In this document: positions 7,442 through 15,383 of the stretch, piece after piece
Position numbering within the stretch: position 1 is the first letter of the stretch
Layout of the letters: every line of letters starts with the position of its first letter
Assembly: GCA_024998685.1 (NCBI GenBank)
Contig: JACOEH010000049.1
Span: 1-34,665, forward strand
Length of the DNA: 34,665 nucleotides
Reading direction: 5' to 3'
Origin: Nitrospira sp.
GTDB lineage: Bacteria > Nitrospirota > Nitrospiria > Nitrospirales > Nitrospiraceae
The notes under the pieces: model-generated
What the model saw: only the letters and a program-made list of their open reading frames with translations
What the model was told of the DNA's origin: nothing
The model's database searches: none
Program-made: the position numbers and the translations under genes

Positions 7442-7619
7442 TCATTGGATAGTCCATTCGGGGTGCCGTAAGTGTGCCCTACGCCGCTTGATGTAGTTCA
7501 GAATGACCGCGATGATCGAAGGCCAGCCGGTCTGGAATGCGCCGACCGACCACCGTGGCTGTGTCGATAATGCCGGTAAACAGGCTGAATGCGTGAAGGG
7601 CGTACACGACCGCCTGTTG
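7442..7619 (-). pseudogene. Remnant of a DUF4870-like membrane protein
   Basis: Reading leftward, one frame gives QAVVYALHAFSLFTGIIDTA then TVVG. After a 4-nt tandem duplication (GTCG twice, around 7540) the next frame gives AFQTGWPSIIAVILNYIKRR. Together these match the hydrophobic core of DUF4870-type small membrane proteins. The N-terminus is missing: an in-frame TAG lies just upstream of the CAA codon at 7619. The C-terminus ends early (EWTIQ then stop), where the family continues with another membrane segment. So the gene is truncated at both ends and frameshifted. The family call rests on recalled motif similarity. Confidence 0.6.
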
Positions 7620-7764
7620 AAGCTATGTGGAGTTGCAAGGGACTTATCGGCCCGACGCAATCTACACGTGTGGGGAGCCTCGTTCCACAAAAAAACTGGC
7701 ATCAGTACGCGCACTTCAGCACCTTCCCACATAGATTGAAAGTGGGTTGTCTTCTCAGCACCCG

Positions 7765-8358
7765 CTACTGCCGCCTGAAATGCACTCGTCGGTTCAATTG
7801 CCAACAGGCTTCACTGTGCTCGGTGCAGAAGGGTCGTTCTTTTCCGTAACTGAGGATTTGGATTTGAGACGCGGCCAAACCGAGATCTTGCAGATATCGC
7901 TTGGCGGCCTGAGCGCGCCGTTCCCCAAGGACGAAGTTGTACGCACTGGTGCCCCGCTCATCACAGTGGCCTTCGATCACGATCGTATGGTCCGGCTGTG
8001 CCTTAAGAATCGTGGCAGCGGCTTTGAGTTCCGTTTTCGCCTCATTGCGGAGCGTATATTGATCGAAATCGAAATATACCTCGGTGAGTTCTGCCACCGG
8101 TTCGCTCGGCGGAGAGACCGGACCGGACGGAGGATTCACCGCAGCAGGCTGTTCCGACGGGCGCATCTCCGGTTCTTCCACTCGAGCCGGGGGCGCGACC
8201 CTCGCCGCCTCGTCCTCAGGTGCCGGAGAGGGACGGGCCAGGGAAGCTTGATCCTCCATCCCGCTCGTGACTCTCCGTCCGCTACAGCCTGATACAATCG
8301 TGAGCACAATTAACCACAGAACGAGCATGTCATGCCGGCGTCGTATCTGAAGCGACAT
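7765..8358 (-). CDS. Pal/OmpA-family lipoprotein
   Basis: A 197-residue protein. GAGGAGGG directly precedes two ATGs; the second is preferred because it gives a workable spacing. The signal peptide ends in a good lipobox (IVSGC, Cys25), predicting an outer-membrane lipoprotein. A Pro/Glu-rich linker (about residues 30-85) follows, then an OmpA-like peptidoglycan-binding domain: VYFDFDQYTLR, IEGHCDERGTSAYN, ILSYGKERPFC and LNRRVHF. It is the classical Pal layout. The last loop carries two cysteines, as in the 1078-1815 paralog. It ends abruptly after NRRVHFRRQ, slightly short for the family. It starts 12 bp after the gene at 8371-8709 on the same strand and is probably co-transcribed with it. 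No tol genes are nearby. Confidence 0.9.
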   Translation of the reverse strand: MSLQIRRRHDMLVLWLIVLTIVSGCSGRRVTSGMEDQASLARPSPAPEDEAARVAPPARVEEPEMRPSEQPAAVNPPSGPVSPPSEPVAELTEVYFDFDQYTLRNEAKTELKAAATILKAQPDHTIVIEGHCDERGTSAYNFVLGERRAQAAKRYLQDLGLAASQIQILSYGKERPFCTEHSEACWQLNRRVHFRRQ

Positions 8359-8370
8359 CATCCCTCCTCG

Positions 8371-8709
8371 TTATCGAACATGAACGGATCGAGCAATCAA
8401 ACCATCTGATGTCTTGAGGTATGTCATATCAGCCTTCTCACCGACTTTGACGTCGGCTAACTGAGCGTCCTGCTTCCCTCTCTTGATCTTCGTATCAGTC
8501 GGCACACGAGCTCCGACCACGAGTGCTTCCTTATTAGGGAGCGTGACTTCCACCACGATGGTCTGAGGATCCACTGTGACGTCCGTCGCAACTACGGTAC
8601 CTTCGACCGTTCGCTCTATTGTTTCTCCAGCCCGACTGCTAATGGGAACAGCTATGCTTGTCCATCCACATGCTAAAAGAACGAACGACATGTACACGTT
8701 CATGCTCAT
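8371..8709 (-). CDS. Small secreted protein, beta-barrel-like family
   Basis: A 112-residue protein with AGGGGTTCT before its ATG. The signal peptide runs to about residue 27 (SSRAGE). The mature domain reads RTVEGTVVATDV, VVEVTLPNKE, ARVPTDTKI, then VGEKADMTYL and SVHVR. This order of segments resembles the four other small secreted proteins, though it is the most divergent member. It is the first gene of a probable two-gene operon with the Pal-like lipoprotein (7765-8358), which places the family in the cell envelope. Function unknown. Confidence 0.75.
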   Translation of the reverse strand: MSMNVYMSFVLLACGWTSIAVPISSRAGETIERTVEGTVVATDVTVDPQTIVVEVTLPNKEALVVGARVPTDTKIKRGKQDAQLADVKVGEKADMTYLKTSDGLIARSVHVR

Positions 8710-9049
8710 AGAACCCCTTCACTCCAATGCCGATGATTCGGCTCAGGATCACCACTGAAATCCGGACCTTGGGGAGAAGAATGCCCCGTAGGTCTCAGGC
8801 CGCATCGGCCTTCTCGCGCGCCAGATCCTCGGGTTCAAGCATGGACGCAAGAATACCTGTTGCAACACTGGGGAAACACCCCGTTCTTTATCGCATTCCT
8901 TCCTACCGTGGTGGCAATCATACCGTCGTCTCTCATGTGGCACGCTGATTCATTTCCCACAAGGCGAACCCGTGGTGCTGTGCCCGCGCGTTCCCTACCC
9001 CTTCATTTGTAGGTGGGCCGTGTGGAGATCACCGCATGATTGATCGCAT
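8710..9049. other. Stretch without a convincing gene
   Basis: About 340 bp between two minus-strand operons. ORFs here lack ribosome-binding sites. It presumably holds the promoter for the 8371-8709 gene, but no element stands out. Confidence 0.45.
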
Positions 9050-9670
9050 CTACGGGATAGGCGGCACCAGATCCGACAATGTCGTCGAGAAGACGAATAA
9101 AAATACGTAGTGGTTATAGTAGGCATCGCCCTCGTACGTTGATGTCGACCCCACAAGCTGCCCGGTTTTCTTATCCAGAAAATCCATCGACAAACGGGCA
9201 TGTCCTCGCTGCTTGGACGCCTCGTAGATCGACAATTTGGGCACGGCAAATGGGATGAACGCGCTGCTGAGCGCCGGCATACCGAAGAACGTCTGATTGT
9301 GGAGCGTACCGAACGCGTCCAACGTCACCCTGACCACCAGCGTTTCTTTTCCGTCCTTGTCTTTCGGTACATAAAACCCTTCCCGGCTCAGCCATCTCTC
9401 AATGAGCGCGTTCGCGTACCCCTGATCCGCCGTAAGGCCGGTCGTTTCAACCGCGACGGATTGTCCTGGCCGGACGGGAACCACTGCATCGATCAGACTC
9501 CTTTGGAACGCCTGGGCCAAGACCAATTGTTCGGTGGCGGTTCTGGGCGTGTTGGTCGTGTCGTAGGAAACCGCACACCCCCCCATTCCCAGCATCAGGC
9601 CCACTGAACAGAGCATGACCCAACTCCGTTCGGCGAGCGTGCACCTCATGTTTCGATCAGTCACGTTCAT
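9050..9670 (-). CDS. Lipoprotein, DUF6655-like
   Basis: A 206-residue lipoprotein. The ATG at 9670 is chosen because GAGAGG lies 7 nt upstream; a longer reading frame to 9865 would overlap the preceding gene. The signal peptide ends in a lipobox at Cys32 (GMGGC). The mature start SYDTTNTPRTATEQLVLAQA, followed by FQRSL, resembles a lipoprotein family I recall as DUF6655. The rest is a beta/alpha domain with LVVRVTLDAFGT and an aromatic C-terminus (YYNHYVFLFVF). It lies 85 bp downstream of another lipoprotein gene on the same strand. The biochemical role is unknown. Confidence 0.75.
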   Translation of the reverse strand: MNVTDRNMRCTLAERSWVMLCSVGLMLGMGGCAVSYDTTNTPRTATEQLVLAQAFQRSLIDAVVPVRPGQSVAVETTGLTADQGYANALIERWLSREGFYVPKDKDGKETLVVRVTLDAFGTLHNQTFFGMPALSSAFIPFAVPKLSIYEASKQRGHARLSMDFLDKKTGQLVGSTSTYEGDAYYNHYVFLFVFSTTLSDLVPPIP

Positions 9671-9755
9671 GCGAAGACCTCTCACGCGGTTCATCGGAAG
9701 AGTGATCGACGATCCGCCTCTCATGCTCCTGCCTCTTATAAATCGTTGAGCCAAC

Positions 9756-10313
9756 TCATTGCGAGCCCGTCGGGAGAGGTCCCTCAACGGCGCACATTTT
9801 CTCAGAAGAGAGAAACCACTTTGTTCCTGACGGACGGAACCCCCATACCGTTGCGAGTGCCTCACACGTCAGCAGAGCAAGGGCATCCTTCGTGGGACGG
9901 GTCTCAAATGTGGCATACCGGGCGCTGCCGCTCCAGGAAATTCGCCCGGTCTGGACCTCTACGCCCCGGACACTGATCATGGGCGCCCGATGGTCGCCTC
10001 CGCGATTGATAAATACTACTTCCTGCACTCCCATTTTCGTCGCGGTCTGAAGAATGGTCGCTTCATCCTTGAGCGTGTGCGTCAGTTCGAGGTTGTCTGT
10101 CTCCAGGTTCGTGTACAAGAGGCTCCGCTCGAGAACAGACCGGCCTCGTTTCTGTAGCCAGGTCGTCGCCATGCCCACGGCGCTCACATCGTCTCCCCAC
10201 ACAATCGTGAGCGAGGCCTGAGCCGGCAGATCATGCCGAAACCCGTCGGTCACCGGCACGCACCCGGCCAAGAATAGCATTATCCATCCACATGCGATTG
10301 TGAATGTTCTCAT
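9756..10313 (-). CDS. Putative lipoprotein
   Basis: A 185-residue protein with GGAGGGCTTC before its ATG. A short signal peptide ends in a strong lipobox (FLAGC, Cys18). The mature region has alternating strands and helices: LTIVWGDDVSAVGMATTWLQ, EATILQTATKMGVQEVVFIN, and VEVQTGRISWSGSARY. The last segment resembles lipoproteins in which a small domain reports on envelope assembly, but I do not recognise the family. It is probably the first gene of a two-lipoprotein operon with 9050-9670. One cysteine pair (CEAL and EKMC) remains in the mature part. Confidence 0.75.
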   Translation of the reverse strand: MRTFTIACGWIMLFLAGCVPVTDGFRHDLPAQASLTIVWGDDVSAVGMATTWLQKRGRSVLERSLLYTNLETDNLELTHTLKDEATILQTATKMGVQEVVFINRGGDHRAPMISVRGVEVQTGRISWSGSARYATFETRPTKDALALLTCEALATVWGFRPSGTKWFLSSEKMCAVEGPLPTGSQ

Positions 10314-10461
10314 GAAGCCCTCCGTACAACTCTCAGGTAGGTGTCTCGTGCTGTGACCCCTTAGGTTTTTTCTTCCTCTGCTATTTTGGGAGGTGGGGCT
10401 CGAAACCGTTCTCTACCAAACACAACCAGCCGAAATCCCCATCGTCGCCCTCAGACACGAC

Positions 10462-11067
10462 TCAGTGCTGAGACAAGATCGCTATTGATTTGCGGGATGT
10501 GCCAAACTGCAAGTCTCTATTCGAGATGCCGGTCTCTTGATGTTTGATCGTATCGGATTCCCGCCGCCCCAATCCTTCAGCCCACGCGGCATTCACCAGA
10601 CGAACCCGCCCTTCACGAGACGAAAGGGATTCGTGAAAGAGCGTCGAATAGCTCTCGCGCAAATGTTCCTGAAATTGAGCCTGCTGCTCAGCCGGAATGC
10701 CTGCCAGGACAGCGAGAGACGCGACGTGTTCACCGGATCCTCGGGCAACTTCTGCCCGTAAATGCTCATACGAAAAGCCGACAAACAGTTCAGTTTTTTC
10801 CCTGGCCCAAGTGAAACGGTCGATCGCGGCGGCTCCGGGAGTGGTGCTCGAGAGGAATTTCTTCGTCGGTTCAAGCAATTCGCCGACGGCTTTCGAGGTG
10901 CCGTCCGTGAGCGCCGTGGTCGCCTCGAAGGGCGCCTTGGTCAAATCGGCCGTCGCGTCGGTCGTACCCGCTGTTATGCAGCCCGCCGACAGGAGCATGC
11001 ACCCAAGGAGTCCACATGTGAAAACACCATGGAGAGATGTACGCTTCTTCGTCATCTGATCAGCCAC
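10462..11067 (-). CDS. Lipoprotein with DUF3015 domain
   Basis: A 201-residue protein. The GTG at 11067 is preferred over the ATG at 11055 because GGAGG lies 5 nt before the GTG. The signal peptide ends in LSAGC (Cys30). The mature region contains FEATTALTDGTS, then STTPG, then FVGFSYEHLRAEVARGSGEH, then VASLAVLAGIP. This is the pattern of the DUF3015 family of secreted proteins of unknown function. The C-terminal 60 residues (GRRESDTIKHQE onward) go beyond the domain and look poorly conserved. It is monocistronic in this window. Confidence 0.75.
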   Translation of the reverse strand: MADQMTKKRTSLHGVFTCGLLGCMLLSAGCITAGTTDATADLTKAPFEATTALTDGTSKAVGELLEPTKKFLSSTTPGAAAIDRFTWAREKTELFVGFSYEHLRAEVARGSGEHVASLAVLAGIPAEQQAQFQEHLRESYSTLFHESLSSREGRVRLVNAAWAEGLGRRESDTIKHQETGISNRDLQFGTSRKSIAILSQH

Positions 11068-11186
11068 ATGTTCCTCCAACTGGGTTCATCTCGGTTTATA
11101 TTTATTTCTCACTCCATCCGCAGCTAGGAAAAGCCATAGTCAGGGCTGGTGGTCGAGCGCGTTCCCCATACTCCGACTCATTCATG

Positions 11187-11340
11187 AGGAAGGTATCGCG
11201 ACGGACAAGCGTTTGACTGTACAGAAGACCATGGCAAGGTTTATGGCGGCTTCGAGTCCCATAAGAAGCGCGCCTCATGGCAGAAAGCCTCTCAAGGACC
11301 TGGAAAAGGACCTGGAATTAGACTCATCGGTTGCCTTCAA
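11187..11340 (+). pseudogene. Degraded copy of the 5016-5234 ORF
   Basis: GAGGAAGGTATCGCGACGGA and what follows parallel the upstream sequence and start of the 5016 ORF. Translation from 11201 gives TDKRLTVQKTMARFMAASSP, against MDNRLRVQKPMKRFMAAISP. The start ATG has become ACG, the middle carries substitutions and small insertions (RKPLKDLEKDLELDSS against GKPLTDVELDSI), and similarity ends before the convergent ATP-grasp gene. This is evidence of an old duplication rather than a functional gene. Confidence 0.55.
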
Positions 11341-11352
11341 TAGCAAAAAGTC

Positions 11353-12285
11353 TCACGATTGGGGCAACGTCAGAATTTGGCCTAAGGATAAGTCAAAAGA
11401 ATCCGGCACGAACCGAATCAATCCACCTTCCGGATACAGAGTCATCTCCCCGAAGACTATGCGCGTTCCTCCTGTGCAATAGAGATCGACACGAACGAAC
11501 GGAACGTCCTTCGATAATACTTGCGCTGCCGCAATCATGGCCTCGAACCTGCTCGGCTTCGGAATCTGCTCTTTACTCGGCTGATATTTAATGTTGAACG
11601 GCAGCGGTGTCCAGGCCAAGTCGAACATGTGACGATGATGGTTTGCATACCGTCCCGTCACCACTTGGACAAAGCGTGGCTCTGGCTCCCCATTGAAACA
11701 AAAGAACTTATAATCAGTCGGCACGTTCCCTGCTTCATCGCTCAGATACCGCTCACAGATGACTCGGGGAGTGATGTGTTTGTAGGCCCATTCTCGTGAC
11801 ACCCAGTACTCGCTTCGCTTCATCCATTTGGCTAATTGCGCTTGCGTTGTCGGTACATCGAGTTTGGATTTGTCCCGACACAAAATATTTTGCCCTGAAC
11901 CCCACGTGACCTTTAGCACGAACGACTCAGGAAGCGTTTCGAACGGAATTACTGTAGGATCATCCCACACTCCATACAGTTCATTGAGAAATTCATGACC
12001 GATCTTACCGGCGACGTATTCGCGTACCGCGTACTTGTCCGCCAGCGATGTCATAATCGGATGCCGGTAATATCGCATTAACCAGTGAATTTTTTCGTTT
12101 AATGTCTGCGGGGAAGAGAGATTGAGACGGCGGCCGAACCGTTTCTTGAATTGCGATCTTTGCACGTAAGAATCCGGCAGTCGATCACAGCACCAAGTGG
12201 TAAAATGGTCCCACCGTCGTCTGATAGCCATGCGAACCGGAAGTGGCACGATTCGGCGCAGGATCACTTTCGATTGTTTAACCAT
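11353..12285 (-). CDS. ATP-grasp protein, TupA-like (polysaccharide biosynthesis type)
   Basis: A 310-residue protein that resembles the TupA-like ATP-grasp family, often found in teichuronopeptide, capsule or glycan clusters. Visible family segments are TLNEKIHWLMRYYRHP with TSLADKYAVREYV near the N-terminus, LPESFVLKVTWGSGQNILC, then PTDYKFFCFNGEP, DVPFVRVDLYC and FGEMTLYPEGGL (the C-terminal metal and ATP-binding region). The start at 12285 is preferred over an upstream frame extension; AGG lies 8 nt before it. It probably ligates an amino acid or sugar moiety in a surface polymer, but the substrate cannot be told and no glycan cluster surrounds it, so it may be a horizontally acquired single gene. 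Confidence 0.8.
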   Translation of the reverse strand: MVKQSKVILRRIVPLPVRMAIRRRWDHFTTWCCDRLPDSYVQRSQFKKRFGRRLNLSSPQTLNEKIHWLMRYYRHPIMTSLADKYAVREYVAGKIGHEFLNELYGVWDDPTVIPFETLPESFVLKVTWGSGQNILCRDKSKLDVPTTQAQLAKWMKRSEYWVSREWAYKHITPRVICERYLSDEAGNVPTDYKFFCFNGEPEPRFVQVVTGRYANHHRHMFDLAWTPLPFNIKYQPSKEQIPKPSRFEAMIAAAQVLSKDVPFVRVDLYCTGGTRIVFGEMTLYPEGGLIRFVPDSFDLSLGQILTLPQS

Positions 12286-13207
12286 AGATGACCTAATACA
12301 TAGGCATTTATGCCGGTCCATTATCCGGAGGCTATGGAGGCTATGAATGCCTCCTGAGAACGGCGCAGGATGCTAGGCGCCCTGGGAAGTCTTGGTGCTA
12401 CAAACCGGCGGCTACATCCCAAAACTATTGCCGTTTCAGAAATGGGCTTCGATCGATCAGACCTCGCAGTCTTCCTCCGCAAATCGGTTACAGTGAGCGA
12501 CAGAAGTACCTCCCACTAAATGTATCGATACAAATGAAATGTATCGATGCGGGTAAGGACATATTGGCTGATGTATAAGAACCCGAAGATCGCTGCTGTA
12601 AGGGTGGAGATTGGGATAGAGATCGCGATAAATAATTGACGAATACATGGAATCCTTCCGTTTGCAGAAGGCCATCATTCATCGATACACGAATTCATCA
12701 GTACTTCATTTAGCGGAAAGTAATCAAGAAGAAACGCAGCCAATCTTGTCATGTCTTGTCATGCCAGCTTCTGTACTATCCTTTTACCTAATGCCTCAAG
12801 CGAATATGGAGCCAACACACGTGCCTTGTGGGGTCGTAAATCTTCGATATCGTATGAGCCTCCGTCACCGAAAAAGAGGGCGACCCGCCGTTGTTCTCGC
12901 TCCGAACCAGCTTCTCTTAACCGACCGTCTTGCCGCCGGCGCAGGATGAGGGATTCTTGCGGGGAGTAGTGCTGGGGATTTTCGCGTAATGGACGGGTCA
13001 AGTGGCGACAGACTATGGCAGGAATTGCTGCCCTGTGAGGTTCTCCTTCATGAGGAGTTCTTCACCCTCTTTTCGCTCTTCCTTCATCACTCTTACTGAG
13101 GCGAACGCTAAATAGTGCGTACCTTAATTTCTTGAAAAGCGCATAAACAGCCGCTTTTCGGGATGTTCTTACTGACAAATTGCGCACTCTTTCATGGTCG
13201 GATCAGT
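12286..13207. other. Long stretch with no convincing gene
   Basis: About 920 bp. Short ORFs on both strands lack ribosome-binding sites and family features. Notable only are the repeated ATCGATAC-type motifs at 12518-12690. Confidence 0.5.
12518..12690. promoter_or_regulatory. Repeated GTATCGATAC-type palindromic motif
   Basis: GTATCGATAC, a perfect 10-bp palindrome, occurs at about 12522. GTATCGATGC follows at 12541, 19 bp further (near two helical turns), and ATCGATAC recurs at 12681. The first two share the longer AAATGTATCGAT. The spacing resembles operator pairs, but no regulator or adjacent gene start can be assigned. Confidence 0.3.
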
Positions 13208-13324
13208 ATGTACGATGAGTCGGCGATTCTTGGGATAGTGATCGCGGCTGCCTTTGTGTATCAGACAAGGTCAGCAGCCGTAGGGTTGTCTCGGGATGTT
13301 GATGAGCTGAAATCGCGCTCCTAA
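13208..13324 (+). CDS. Putative small single-pass membrane protein
   Basis: A 38-residue ORF: MYDESAILGI, then a hydrophobic segment (VIAAAFVY), then a polar tail with DVDELKSRS. It resembles a tiny single-pass inner-membrane protein. The ribosome-binding site is weak (GGATC). It is too short to assign to a family, and the main support is the clean hydrophobic-then-amphipathic pattern. Confidence 0.3.
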   Translation: MYDESAILGIVIAAAFVYQTRSAAVGLSRDVDELKSRS

Positions 13325-13561
13325 GGATGTTGACATGCCCATCACACCGATTGAGGATCTCTTCACTTATCGACTTCACCAAGCCTACAACCGATCTACG
13401 CTGGCTGGAGCTTCCTCCACGAAGAGGCTCGGAGTGGCTCACTATGTTGTAGAGATGCTCAAACGTGTTGTGCCTCGCATCAAATCTTTTTCAAGATGCG
13501 CGCATGTTGAAGCAGTGTACAGAATGTTCCCCTGTAAATCGTTTCACTCAAGGAGGTCCTT

Positions 13562-13960
13562 GTGATCACAGCAACCAAGATCGTTGGTATGCTCGCGTGT
13601 GGAGTCATACTGCGCATTGGCCTATCTCATCAGACCACGTGGGCGAAAGACGGGATGGAAGCGTCTCGTTTTGCTTCACGTATCGGCGGACAAGCTGGAC
13701 AGCCCTACGGATACGTCAAACACAATCGCCCATCTGGCCAAGCAAAAGAACGACTAGACAGACACCCTGGAGAACGAACCGGCGGGCAAGCTGGGCGACC
13801 CTACGATCACATGAAATACGAATATGAGCCTATCCAGGCCAAAGGACGAATCGGAGGGAACGCTGGAGAAAGCTATAGCCCTGTCCAATTAGAATTAGGT
13901 GATTCTCGGTGGAAGGACATTCTGCGGAATTCTGGTCGTGGTCTAGAACCGGAATCATAG
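13562..13960 (+). CDS. Secreted protein with Gly-rich repeats
   Basis: A 132-residue protein with a GTG start after AAGGAGGTCCTT, an excellent ribosome-binding site. Residues 1-29 form a signal peptide ending TTWA before KDG. The mature part has three degenerate repeats around RIGGQAGQPY, RTGGQAGRPY and RIGGNAGESY, separated by charged, Gln-rich linkers, and it ends in a short charged helix. No cysteines are visible in the mature region. The family is not recognised. The repeats suggest a low-complexity periplasmic or surface protein. No neighbour gives a functional hint. Confidence 0.65.
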   Translation: MITATKIVGMLACGVILRIGLSHQTTWAKDGMEASRFASRIGGQAGQPYGYVKHNRPSGQAKERLDRHPGERTGGQAGRPYDHMKYEYEPIQAKGRIGGNAGESYSPVQLELGDSRWKDILRNSGRGLEPES

Positions 13961-14020
13961 TATGCCCGGCTCAACGCAACGTGAGACCTTGATGCCGCGG
14001 AATTCGCGAGGAGGGACGCC

Positions 14021-14257
14021 ATCATACGAGAATATAATGGCCACCTGATCGCCCTCATAGCGGGTCAAAAAGATGGGCGATGGGTGTGCCAGTATCTCAT
14101 TATTGACTCCGGAGCCACGGGCTATTGCGACGGAAGCTTCGCGACGCATAGTGAGGCAGACGCCGCCGCCCTCCAAGCAGCGAAGAATGTAATCGATTCA
14201 CGCCGATGGGGGGTGAGGTCCGTGGCGCCGCATGATCGATGCGGGTTGGGCTCCTAG
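14021..14257 (+). CDS. Hypothetical small protein lacking a standard start codon
   Basis: The frame from 14021 reads IIREYNGHLIALIAGQKDGR, then WVCQYLIIDSGATGYC, then FATHSEADAAALQAAKNVID and a short tail to a TAG. This looks like a real small alpha/beta domain of about 75 residues. A strong GAGGAGGG lies upstream at the right distance, but the codons in start position are ATC and ATA rather than ATG, GTG or TTG. Either a rare start codon is used, or a point mutation removed the original ATG. The out-of-frame ATG at 13992 gives only a 16-residue peptide. No family name is assigned. Confidence 0.45.
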   Translation: MIREYNGHLIALIAGQKDGRWVCQYLIIDSGATGYCDGSFATHSEADAAALQAAKNVIDSRRWGVRSVAPHDRCGLGS

Positions 14258-14347
14258 CGCTCTTGCTCAGGCATGACTGCTCACGATGACGGCGCAGCTA
14301 CCACTTCGGCGGCTGCGTGAGCGCATCGCCCTCCTCACGCCCCTAGT

Positions 14348-14560
14348 GGGAATACCAGCTGTACATTCTGGCTGAGGTCTTGTCAGATCATATCCCTCGT
14401 GCTGTGATCGATACGTGCACGACGGTCGATCAGCTCATTCATAAGTTGGAGAAGGGTTCTTACGATACCATTGCGGTGAGCCGCCAAACCGAACTTGGTG
14501 TGGACGCCGACTCCTCATTTGTCTGGGATCACTCGCTTCCTTTCTCACATCCTTTCAATG
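14348..14560 (+). pseudogene. Possible response-regulator receiver remnant
   Basis: The frame after a TAG reads WEYQLYILAEVLSDHIPRAV, then IDTCTTVDQLIHKLEKGSYD, then TIAVSRQTELG. This resembles the helix-strand-helix-strand part of a receiver domain but lacks the N-terminal acidic residues and a clear phosphoacceptor, and the reading frame loses sense further on. It may be a decayed gene or chance. Confidence 0.25.
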
Positions 14561-14725
14561 AACTCGTGTATATTTCACTCCGTGGGTCACGATCTCCGAG
14601 ACCTGCGACGCGGGAGAAGGATTCAACTCTATGCGCGCAAGCGAGAATACGGACTTGTTCAGTGCCGACTCAACCAGGAACCAGCCAAGGTCCACGTGGT
14701 CTCAGAAGTCCTCGGAATTGAGAGA

Positions 14726-15196
14726 ATGTCCGTGACCTTCACAATTGATACGATGATTCGCTTGCTCCGCATGGCCAACATCGCGATGCTGTTTCTGTAT
14801 TCATTGGGACTCATCATCCGAGTTCCCTCAGAAATGACTCGATTGTCAAAGGCAGGCTCGGTACATCTGATTGCTTTCCTCATCGTTACATTGCTTCTGT
14901 TTCTTCTGCATGCTCTTTCGCTGTCCTACGCCTGGCGTGGGTTAGGGTCAACCGGCACACTAAAGGTTGTGCAGATCGCATGGTGCCTCAACATAGCGCT
15001 GGTCCTGTTCAGCCTGTATCAGATCGTCAGTTCCCTGCTGGGCAATGCGGACGTTCTTTTTTCTAACCCTCCCTTCACCCTCTTGGTCGTACTCAATGTC
15101 GTGGCGCTGGGCCGACGTCAATCTATATTGAAAGCGATGCCGGCCACCCAGACAGGCGGCACGAGCAAGGATTCAAAGCCGAGCGCCGGCGGTTGA
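14726..15196 (+). CDS. Hypothetical membrane protein
   Basis: A 156-residue protein with about four membrane segments: MANIAMLFLYSLGLIIRV, SVHLIAFLIVTLLLFLLHAL, the WCLNIALVLFSLYQIVSSLL region and FTLLVVLNVVALG. It ends in a short polar tail rich in Thr, Gly and Ser. The ATG at 14726 is selected because the frame upstream is not hydrophobic and looks non-coding; the ribosome-binding site is weak (AGAG). No family is recognised and no operon partner is evident. Confidence 0.6.
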   Translation: MSVTFTIDTMIRLLRMANIAMLFLYSLGLIIRVPSEMTRLSKAGSVHLIAFLIVTLLLFLLHALSLSYAWRGLGSTGTLKVVQIAWCLNIALVLFSLYQIVSSLLGNADVLFSNPPFTLLVVLNVVALGRRQSILKAMPATQTGGTSKDSKPSAGG

Positions 15197-15383
15197 ATGA
15201 TTCGCGACGGATGGAATGATGAAAATTTTCCCGGCGGTCGGCACAGTCGTGCAGATCGCTGTTCAGTCGGTCGCCTGTTGGAATGCGGGAGTATTACAGA
15301 ATGGTTTTTAGGTCTTACCTTCTACGCGAATCAACACTTTAAATAAAGAGAGGAACCATTCGAATGCCGAACCCAGTATCTTC

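Noticed and set aside
12457-13001. Short ORFs on both strands in the gene-poor stretch
   Set aside because: Composition is unlike protein, no ribosome-binding sites are present, and they overlap each other in several frames.
13335-13565. 76-codon ORF overlapping the GTG start at 13562 by 4 bp
   Set aside because: The overlap and a weak GGATG upstream make it tempting, but the sequence has no family features. The GTG gene has its own strong ribosome-binding site, which would lie inside this ORF.
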